From the NCBI GenBank assembly GCA_036005125.1, contig DASYQV010000284.1, forward strand, positions 1-11,566: a stretch of DNA of 11,566 nt. Direction: 5' to 3'. The position numbers and the translations under genes were made by a program. Shown piece after piece: positions 6,332-11,566 of this stretch (its first letter is position 1; each line of letters opens with the position of its first letter). Below the pieces are notes generated by a model that searched no databases, was not told where the DNA came from, and saw nothing but the letters and a program-made list of their open reading frames with translations. The stretch is from DASYQV01 sp036005125 (lineage in GTDB: Bacteria; Acidobacteriota; Vicinamibacteria; Vicinamibacterales; UBA2999).

Positions 6332-6420
6332 CCGAACCGGGGGCGTGGGCCTCGGGGTCTTCACGGCAGGCTCGGGACTCGAGGCCGGACTCTCGCGTTT
6401 TGGTGTCGAGATTCAGGACT

Positions 6421-6448
6421 CGAGCCCCGAGCCCCAAGCCCCGAGCCT
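6421..6448. repeat. Seven-base direct-repeat array, four units (CGAGCCC type), overlapping the ettA stop
   Basis: CGAGCCC, CGAGCCC, CAAGCCC and CGAGCCT follow each other in phase; on the minus strand the unit is GGGCTYG. The last unit supplies two bases of the ettA TAG stop (6449-6447). Sequence further left (6368-6420) is similar in composition (repeated GACTCGAG/ACTCTCG pieces) and may be a decayed continuation. The rest of the 179-base gap 6268-6446 holds no gene that I can support. Confidence 0.75.
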
Positions 6449-8117
6449 ATCTCGTGAGCTTTCGATACTTGATTCGATGCGGCGTATCGGCGTCGGCGCC
6501 GAGCCGACGATGCCGGTCGGCCTCGTAGTCCTGGTAGTTGCCCTCGAACCAGACGACCTTGCTTTCGCCCTCGAAGGCCAGCATGTGGGTGGCGATGCGA
6601 TCCAGGAACCAGCGGTCGTGGCTGATCACGACGGCGCAGCCGGCAAAGTTCAGGAGCGCTTCCTCGAGCGCCCGCAGCGTGTCGACGTCCAGATCGTTGG
6701 TCGGCTCGTCGAGCAGCAATAGGTTCGAGCCGCGCTGCAGCAGCTTCGCGAGGTGCACCCTGTTCCGTTCGCCGCCCGAGAGCGTCCCGACCTTGCGCTG
6801 CTGTTGCGGTCCCTTGAAGTTGAACCACGACACGTAGGCGCGCGACGCGACCGGGCGTTTCCCCACCAGGATCTCGTCCTCGCCGCCCGAGATCTCCTCC
6901 CAGACCGACTTCTGCGGGGCCAGCGCGTCGCGGCTCTGATCGACGTATCCGAGCTGCACCGTCTCCCCGAGCCGCAGCTTCCCGCCGTCGGGCTGCTCCT
7001 GCCCCGTGATGAGCCGGAACAGCGTCGTCTTGCCCGCTCCATTCGGACCAATCACGCCCACGATCCCGCCGCGCGGCAGCGTGAAATTCAGGTCGTCGAA
7101 CAGCAGCAGATCGCCGTAGCCCTTCCGCAGGTTGCGCGATTCGACGACGATGTCGCCGAGACGCGGCCCGGGCGGAATGTAGATCTCGACCTGCTCGATC
7201 TTCTGAGCCGTGTCGGCGTTGAGAAGTTGCTCGTACGCGTTGAGGCGGGCCTTCCCCTTGGCCTGCCGCGCCCTGGGCGACATGCGGATGAACTCGAGCT
7301 CGCGCTGGAGCGTCCGCTGCCGCTTCGTCTCCGCCTTCTCCTCGAGCGCGAGACGCTGCTGTTTCTGGTCGAGCCAGGACGAATAATTCCCCTTCCACGG
7401 AATACCGGAGCCGCGATCGAGCTCGAGGATCCACTCGGCGGCGTTGTCAAGGAAGTAGCGGTCGTGCGTAACGGCGACGACGGTGCCTTTGTATTCCTTG
7501 AGGAAGCGCTCGAGCCACGCGACCGATTCGGCGTCCAGGTGGTTGGTCGGCTCGTCGAGGAGCAGCAGGTCGGGCGACCTCAGGAGCAGACGGCAGAGCG
7601 CCACGCGGCGACGCTCGCCGCCTGAGAGTGTTTTCACGTCGGAGTCGGGCGGCGGACACCGGAGTGCGTCCATCGCGAGCTCCAACCGTGAGTCGATGTC
7701 CCAGGCGTTGATCGCGTCGATGCGATCCTGGAGCCGTCCCTGCTCCTCGAGGAGCTTGTCCATGGCCTCCGGCGAGAGATCCTCGCCGAGCTTCATGTTC
7801 AGCTCGTCGTAGCGATCGAGCAACGCCTTGACCTCCGCCACGCCCTCCTCGACGTTCGCTTTGACGGTCTTGTCGGGATTGAGTCGCGGCTCCTGCTGGA
7901 GAAAGCCGACGGTGATGCCGTCGGCCGGATACGCCTCGCCGATGAACTCGGTGTCCTCGCCGGCCATGATCTTCAGCAGCGAGCTCTTGCCCGCGCCGTT
8001 GAGGCCGAGGACACCGATCTTGGCGCCCGGCAGGAACGACAGCCAGATGTCCTTGAGCACGACGGCATCGGGAGGATGAACCTTCCCGAGGCCTTTCATG
8101 GTGTAGATGTATTGCAT
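6447..8117 (-). CDS. ettA: Energy-dependent translational throttle protein EttA (ABC-F ATPase)
   Basis: 556 residues, essentially the same length as E. coli EttA. Two ABC ATPase domains and no membrane segments: Walker A GLNGAGKSS (38-46), signature LSGGERR (164-170), Walker B LLLLDEP with Glu189 and His218 in the first; GPNGAGKTT (357-365), LSGGERN (446-452), LLLLDEP with Glu471 and His500 in the second. The charged, helical linker between them (about 245-320, including MSPRARQAKGKARLNAYEQL) is the P-site tRNA interaction motif that defines ABC-F factors. EttA binds the ribosomal E site and gates entry into elongation according to the ATP/ADP ratio. The N-terminus MQYIYTMKGLGKVHPP aligns with E. 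coli EttA, supporting ATG 8117 over the ATG six codons in. The Shine-Dalgarno is weak (CGGA), and an extended -10 lies 11 bases upstream, so the leader is very short. The stop codon lies in a heptamer array. Confidence 0.97.
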   Translation of the reverse strand: MQYIYTMKGLGKVHPPDAVVLKDIWLSFLPGAKIGVLGLNGAGKSSLLKIMAGEDTEFIGEAYPADGITVGFLQQEPRLNPDKTVKANVEEGVAEVKALLDRYDELNMKLGEDLSPEAMDKLLEEQGRLQDRIDAINAWDIDSRLELAMDALRCPPPDSDVKTLSGGERRRVALCRLLLRSPDLLLLDEPTNHLDAESVAWLERFLKEYKGTVVAVTHDRYFLDNAAEWILELDRGSGIPWKGNYSSWLDQKQQRLALEEKAETKRQRTLQRELEFIRMSPRARQAKGKARLNAYEQLLNADTAQKIEQVEIYIPPGPRLGDIVVESRNLRKGYGDLLLFDDLNFTLPRGGIVGVIGPNGAGKTTLFRLITGQEQPDGGKLRLGETVQLGYVDQSRDALAPQKSVWEEISGGEDEILVGKRPVASRAYVSWFNFKGPQQQRKVGTLSGGERNRVHLAKLLQRGSNLLLLDEPTNDLDVDTLRALEEALLNFAGCAVVISHDRWFLDRIATHMLAFEGESKVVWFEGNYQDYEADRHRRLGADADTPHRIKYRKLTR

Positions 8118-8128
8118 TCCGAGCGTCG

Positions 8129-8137
8129 ACTATATCA
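8129..8137 (-). promoter_or_regulatory. Extended -10 promoter for ettA
   Basis: The minus strand reads TGATATAGT, an extended -10 matching TATAAT at five of six positions, ending 11 bases before ATG 8117. The start site would be near 8122, leaving a leader of only a few bases. Its TG comes from the first unit of the heptamer array at 8136-8209. No convincing -35 is visible. Confidence 0.5.
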
Positions 8138-8209
8138 GGCAACAGGGATCAGGCATCAGGCATCAGGGCCGTCTCAGGCATCAGACCTGAGGGATCAGGG
8201 ATCAGGGCT
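8136..8209. repeat. Seven-base direct-repeat array, about ten units (CAGGCAT/CAGGGAT type)
   Basis: Four in-phase units (8136-8163: CAGGCAA, CAGGGAT, CAGGCAT, CAGGCAT), then an interrupted unit (8164-8174, 11 bases), then five more in phase (8175-8209: CAGGCAT, CAGACCT, GAGGGAT, CAGGGAT, CAGGGCT). It fills most of the 114-base gap between the stop of the M16 gene (8232) and the ettA start (8117), and its left end merges with the ettA -10 box. No gene or strong hairpin is seen in the gap. Confidence 0.85.
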
Positions 8210-8231
8210 CTCTCGAACACCAAGCCTCGAA

Positions 8232-11105
8232 TCACGGCGCAGTGGTCTCGGGCATGAGCGTCACGATCGTGTAACGGTTCATCGGAAAGTACTTCGTGAA
8301 CACGGCCTGCACCTGTTCGCCGGTCAGCGATTCGATCCGCTCGAACCGCTGTGTGATACGGCGCGGGTCCCAGCCCAGAAGGTGCACGGTGTACAACGAG
8401 TTCATCCAGTAACCGTTCTGACGGACCGACGTCTCGAGGCCACGCCGCTCGATCTCCTTGATCTTCTGCATGTCGCCGGCCGACGGTCCTTCCCGCTGCA
8501 GACGACTCACCTCGTCGAACACCGCCTTGGCGAGCTTGTCGGCGTTCTCCGGCGCCGAGCCGAACTGCACCGACATCGTGCCGTACCCCGGCTGCGGCTG
8601 CGTGTTCGTATAGCCGACGTTGACGCTGTATGTGCCTCCGAGCTCTTCGCGCAGCAGATCCCGCAGGCGTATCTCGAGCACATAGGTTGCCGCGCGCGCC
8701 CGGTGCATCTCGAGCTCGTCGAGACCGGTGTCGGCGAAAAACGAGATCACCGTCTGACTTCTCGGCTCCTTCCCTTTTCGAACCGTCTCGCGGCGGATGT
8801 CGGGCGGGAACTGCAGGTGCGCGTCGCCTATCACCGCGGTCCGCTTGCCCGTCGAGGGGAGCGACGCGACGTAGGTATTCACGAGCGGCGTGATGGTGTC
8901 GACGGTAAACGCTCCGGCAAAGAAGAAGGTGAAGTCCGCCGCGTTCGCGAACCGCGCGTCATAATAGCTCCGCATCAGGTCGGGCCGCAGTTTCCTGACG
9001 TCCTCGGGAGTGAGAGCCCGCGACGAATAGTGGTTCATCGTGTTCAGCTGCCGGACCCGTTCGCCGAACGCGGCGCCCGGGCTCTGAGCCCGATTCGCGA
9101 GCGCGGCCTCGAGCCGCCGCCGGAGCAGCTCGAACGCTTCGGGCGTACGGTTCGGGGCGGTGAAATACAGATACATAAGCTGGAGGGCGGTCTCGAGATC
9201 GCGTGGCGTGCTCGATCCGGACACGCCATGCGTGAAGGCCGACACGTCGGCTGACACGCTGACCAGCTGTCCCGGCAACAGCTTCTCGAGCTCCACCGGC
9301 GTAAAGCCGCCGATACCGCCAATCGATACGAGCGTGGCGCTGAGCGCCGCGTCCTGGTATTCGTCCGGTGATGCGAGAGAGGTGCCGCCCTTCGCATACG
9401 ACGTGAAGAGCACCTGATCGTTCTTGAAGTCGGTCGGCTTCAGCCATACTTCGACGCCGTTCGAGAGCGACAGCACCGTCACGCCAAGCTCCGGAATCGT
9501 CCGCGTCGCGGCTACCGAGCCGGGTACCGGTTTCTTCGCGATCAACTCACGCCCGCTGATGTCGTCGGCCCACGCCGTCACCTCGCCCTCGAGCCCGCGT
9601 TGCATCGCCGCCCGGAGGACGTCCTCGGTCGGCACGGCACCCCCGTCCTTCTGCGTTCCGGCCTTCGTGGGAGCGACCGCGATCACGACCTGGCTCGTGT
9701 CGGCGACAAGGGTCCGGGCCATGGTGGCGGCTTCAGCGGCGGTGATCGTCGGCAGGAACCGACGCGCCAGCTCGTACTCCTCCTGGATGCCGGGCAGCGG
9801 CTCCTCGTTGATGAAGTAACGAACCAGCTCGCCAGCGAACGAGGCGTTCTCGGACTTGTCGCGCTCGTTGTAAGCGCGTTCGTAGACGGACAACATCCAC
9901 TTGCGTCCCCGATCGAGCTCGGCGTCGCCGAACCCGAACCTGCGGACTCGAGACGTTTCCTGCGCCAGGGCCGTGAGCCCGGTGGGAATGCCTCCTTCCT
10001 GCACGCGCGCGGACAGCGAGAACGCCTCGACGGTGCGGCCGATTGTTTCGTCCTCGGACGAGGCGCCGAGGAACGGCGCTTTCGTCTGCCGCGCAATCTC
10101 CCCGAAGCGCCCGTTCAGCATCTGGTGAACGAGCGCCCGAACCAGCGTCCGCCGGTAGTCGCCAACCGTCCGCGTGACAACAAGAGGACTTTTATAGACA
10201 ACGGAAACCGATGACTCCTGCGCCTCCGGATCGGTCGCCACGCCGTAGCGCGTCTCGGCATGCGGGGGAACCGGATGCACCGGTCGCGGCGCGTTCGACG
10301 CCGGCCTCTTCAGCGGCGAAAAATACCGCGTGATGAGCGCTTCTGCCGCCGCCGGATCGAGATCGCCCACCACGATGACCGCCATGCGGTCGGGCCGATA
10401 CCAGCGCTCATAGAAGTCCCGCAGGCGCTGGGGCGAAAACGTCTTCAGCACCTCGGGCGTTCCGATCGGCTGCCGGTCGACGTATTTCGAGGCTCCGTAC
10501 AGCGTGCGGCTGTAGACCGACTGCATGCGCGAGCCGGCACCCTGCCGGCCCCGCCACTCCTCGATGACCACGCCGCGTTCGCGATCGATCTCCTTCGCGT
10601 CGAGCGTCATGCCGCCGGCAAAGTCGGACAGCGCGACGAACCCGCGATCGAGCAGGCCTTCACGGTCGGTCGGCACGTCGAGCATGTAGACCGTCTCGTC
10701 GTAGCTCGTGTAGGCATTGACATGCGGCCCGAAGCTCGCTCCGATGGATTCGAGATACGCGACGAGCTCGCCCGGCTTGAAGTGCGCCGTGCCGTTGAAC
10801 GCCATGTGCTCGAGCATGTGCGCGAGCCCCCGCTGGTCGTCGTCTTCGTCGATCGAGCCCGCCTGGACCGCCAGCCGCAGCGCCGCGCGCTTCTGCGGCC
10901 GGCCGTTGCGCCGGATGAAATAGGTGAGCCCGTTGGGCAGCGTGCCGGTCCGGACCGCGGGATCGAGCGCCAGCGGACGCGACAGATCACTGCCGGTGTC
11001 CTGCGCCGCGGCGAGGCAGGCGGCCAGCAGAAAGGCGATGAGGACACCGGAGGAGATTCGGTATCCTGCGACGATGCGGCTGAAAATCAAACGTCTCGAT
11101 CTCAC
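8232..11105 (-). CDS. M16 family zinc peptidase (PqqL-like, two-domain), exported
   Basis: 957 residues, the size of full-length pitrilysin/PqqL-type proteases. The active half carries the inverted zinc motif HMLEH (96-100) in GLAHMLEHMAFNGTAHF, and the downstream acidic helix ERGVVIEEW (176-184) supplying the third zinc ligand, probably Glu176. The C-terminal half has LREELGGTYSV, the conserved Arg/Tyr region of the non-catalytic domain. The N-terminus is an export signal: basic 1-17, hydrophobic GVLIAFLLAACLAAA (20-34). LAAC (27-30) fits a lipobox with Cys30, so it may be an outer- or inner-membrane lipoprotein rather than a free periplasmic enzyme. It probably degrades peptides in the envelope; substrate unknown. 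Start: GTG 11105 has AGGGAG seven bases upstream and no later ATG, GTG or TTG would keep the whole signal peptide except TTG 11090. The start region overlaps dut on the other strand. Confidence 0.95.
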   Translation of the reverse strand: MRSRRLIFSRIVAGYRISSGVLIAFLLAACLAAAQDTGSDLSRPLALDPAVRTGTLPNGLTYFIRRNGRPQKRAALRLAVQAGSIDEDDDQRGLAHMLEHMAFNGTAHFKPGELVAYLESIGASFGPHVNAYTSYDETVYMLDVPTDREGLLDRGFVALSDFAGGMTLDAKEIDRERGVVIEEWRGRQGAGSRMQSVYSRTLYGASKYVDRQPIGTPEVLKTFSPQRLRDFYERWYRPDRMAVIVVGDLDPAAAEALITRYFSPLKRPASNAPRPVHPVPPHAETRYGVATDPEAQESSVSVVYKSPLVVTRTVGDYRRTLVRALVHQMLNGRFGEIARQTKAPFLGASSEDETIGRTVEAFSLSARVQEGGIPTGLTALAQETSRVRRFGFGDAELDRGRKWMLSVYERAYNERDKSENASFAGELVRYFINEEPLPGIQEEYELARRFLPTITAAEAATMARTLVADTSQVVIAVAPTKAGTQKDGGAVPTEDVLRAAMQRGLEGEVTAWADDISGRELIAKKPVPGSVAATRTIPELGVTVLSLSNGVEVWLKPTDFKNDQVLFTSYAKGGTSLASPDEYQDAALSATLVSIGGIGGFTPVELEKLLPGQLVSVSADVSAFTHGVSGSSTPRDLETALQLMYLYFTAPNRTPEAFELLRRRLEAALANRAQSPGAAFGERVRQLNTMNHYSSRALTPEDVRKLRPDLMRSYYDARFANAADFTFFFAGAFTVDTITPLVNTYVASLPSTGKRTAVIGDAHLQFPPDIRRETVRKGKEPRSQTVISFFADTGLDELEMHRARAATYVLEIRLRDLLREELGGTYSVNVGYTNTQPQPGYGTMSVQFGSAPENADKLAKAVFDEVSRLQREGPSAGDMQKIKEIERRGLETSVRQNGYWMNSLYTVHLLGWDPRRITQRFERIESLTGEQVQAVFTKYFPMNRYTIVTLMPETTAP
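11062..11067 (+). promoter_or_regulatory. Candidate -10 box (TATCCT) for dut, leaderless arrangement
   Basis: TATCCT ends six bases before the dut ATG (11074), placing initiation at or next to the start codon. The only purine-rich run (GGAGGAG, 11049-11055) is 18 bases from the ATG, too far for a normal Shine-Dalgarno, which fits a leaderless message. No clear -35. Confidence 0.4.
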
Positions 11106-11505
11106 CGTTCCGCTCCCTGCCTACGGCACACCGGAGGCCGCCGGCTTCGATCTCGCATCGGCCCACGACCTGACGGTCGCGCCGCGAGCCATCGCACTCA
11201 TCCGGACGGGCCTTCTCATCGGCGTCCCGCCGGGGCACTTCCTCGCCATCTTCGCCCGAAGCAGTGTGCCACTCAAGCGCGGTCTCATGGTGGCCAATGG
11301 TGTCGGCGTTGTCGACCCGGACTATTCAGGGCCCGAAGATGAGGTGATGATCCAGGTGTTGAACGTGACCGATCGCGACGTCACCGTCCGCCGCGGCGAC
11401 CGCATTGCCCAGGGGATCATACTCCCGGCACCGCGTGTCACGTGGGAGGAAGTCGAGGAAATCCGGTCGGTTACGAGAGGAGGGTTCGGGGCGACCGGCA
11501 CATAA
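11074..11505 (+). CDS. dut: Deoxyuridine 5'-triphosphate nucleotidohydrolase (dUTPase)
   Basis: 143 residues, typical of the trimeric dUTPase family. It converts dUTP to dUMP and pyrophosphate, keeping uracil out of DNA and supplying dTMP synthesis. All five motifs are visible: I EAAGFDLASA (21-30), II ARSSV (61-65), III NGVGVVDPDYSG (75-86) with the catalytic Asp81 and base-stacking Tyr84, IV GDRIAQG (108-114), V TRGGFGATG (134-142) with the mobile-lid Phe138. Motif III is followed by a short acidic insertion (PEDE, 87-90) and motif V is about two residues shorter than the usual RGSGGFGSTG form. Start: ATG 11074 begins MRLKIKRL, the normal N-terminus. An in-frame ATG at 11038 would add 12 residues (MRTPEEIRYPAT) unlike the family and would extend the overlap with the M16 gene; I reject it. 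The first 32 bases overlap the start of the divergent M16 gene. Confidence 0.95.
   Translation: MRLKIKRLDLTVPLPAYGTPEAAGFDLASAHDLTVAPRAIALIRTGLLIGVPPGHFLAIFARSSVPLKRGLMVANGVGVVDPDYSGPEDEVMIQVLNVTDRDVTVRRGDRIAQGIILPAPRVTWEEVEEIRSVTRGGFGATGT
11113..11118 (-). promoter_or_regulatory. Ribosome binding site of the M16 gene, inside dut
   Basis: AGGGAG on the minus strand lies seven bases before GTG 11105. It is the evidence that fixes the M16 start inside the dut coding sequence rather than at the TTG five codons later. Confidence 0.65.
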
Positions 11506-11511
11506 TGTCTT

Positions 11512-11546
11512 GGCTCAAGGCTTAGGGCTTAGGGCTCAAGGCGTGA
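11512..11546. repeat. Seven-base direct-repeat array, five units (GGCTTAG/GGCTCAA type)
   Basis: GGCTCAA, GGCTTAG, GGCTTAG, GGCTCAA and GGCGTGA follow in phase, starting six bases after the dut stop. The unit is close to the minus-strand unit of the array at 6421 (GGGCTYG). No U-rich terminator is seen after dut within the window. Confidence 0.8.
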
Positions 11547-11566
11547 ATCTCGTGCACCATCTCGAA
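11522..11566 (-). CDS. Possible C-terminal tail of a gene entering from the right (tentative)
   Basis: From the right edge the minus strand is open for 14 codons, reading FEMVHEIHALSPKP, then TAA at 11524-11522 inside the heptamer array. Gene tails ending in such arrays occur elsewhere in the window (ettA), which is the only argument for it. The other two minus frames also stop within this stretch, so the frame is not certain, and 14 codons are too few to assign a family. Confidence 0.2.
   Translation of the reverse strand, partial: FEMVHEIHALSPKP

Noticed and set aside
8136..8209. Possible CRISPR array
   Set aside because: Units are seven bases, contiguous, with no spacers; no cas genes nearby.
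8076..9254. Long plus-strand open frame spanning the ettA start, the heptamer array and the M16 3' end
   Set aside because: It runs through the repeat array (translating it as GIRHQASG-like repeats) and over two confident genes; no start signal or domain.
10924..11073. Upstream in-frame extension of dut
   Set aside because: The added residues are Ser/Arg-rich, unlike any dUTPase N-terminus, and lie opposite the M16 signal peptide and N-terminus. The family N-terminus begins at 11074.
1..11566. tRNA, rRNA, insertion sequence or prophage content
   Set aside because: Intergenic gaps are all under 180 bases and contain only repeats and promoter-like signals; no transposase or integrase motifs in any frame.

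Overview
The window is a compact, GC-rich stretch of bacterial chromosome with nine recognisable protein genes and no RNA genes, insertion sequences, phage genes or CRISPR. The gene content is housekeeping or envelope-related: a long-form UbiD decarboxylase, a DinB-fold protein, EttA, a PqqL-like M16 peptidase, ApaG and dUTPase. The high GC, mostly weak Shine-Dalgarno signals, start-proximal -10 boxes and seven-base repeats between genes suggest a Gram-negative soil-type bacterium. Acidobacteriota of the Vicinamibacteria type is my best guess, but it is an inference from style rather than a marker-based assignment.

Layout. Left arm, minus strand (3453 to the left edge): a tight three-gene cluster of an MsbA-type ABC exporter, a DUF533/TerB-like protein and a GYF_2-AIM24 fusion cut by the window edge. 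Gaps are 18 and 10 bases, so they are probably one operon. apaG (3489-3872, plus) diverges from it across only 35 bases, with a perfect TATAAT eight bases before its GTG, so its mRNA is probably leaderless. A repeat-rich, hairpin-forming gap (3873-3937) separates apaG from the convergent dinB-like/ubiD-like pair (6267 to 3938, minus), whose genes overlap by one base (TAGTG). Next come ettA (8117-6447, minus) and a secreted two-domain M16 peptidase (11105-8232, minus). The peptidase overlaps the divergent dut gene (11074-11505, plus) head to head by 32 bases.

How the genes work together. The ABC-DUF533-AIM24 cluster looks like one membrane-associated unit of unknown substrate. The dinB-ubiD pair is probably translationally coupled. 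The other genes are independent housekeeping functions: translation control (ettA), nucleotide-pool sanitation (dut), periplasmic proteolysis (M16) and ApaG.

The most unusual non-coding signal is four short arrays of seven-base direct repeats, at 6281-6315, 6421-6448, 8136-8209 and 11512-11546. Their unit sequences differ but the period is identical. They sit in gene-boundary gaps and touch functional signals: a stop codon, an extended -10 box and a 5' leader. I see no complete, obviously novel multi-gene system; the best candidates for follow-up are the heptamer family, the three-gene membrane cluster and the overlapping divergent dut/M16 starts.
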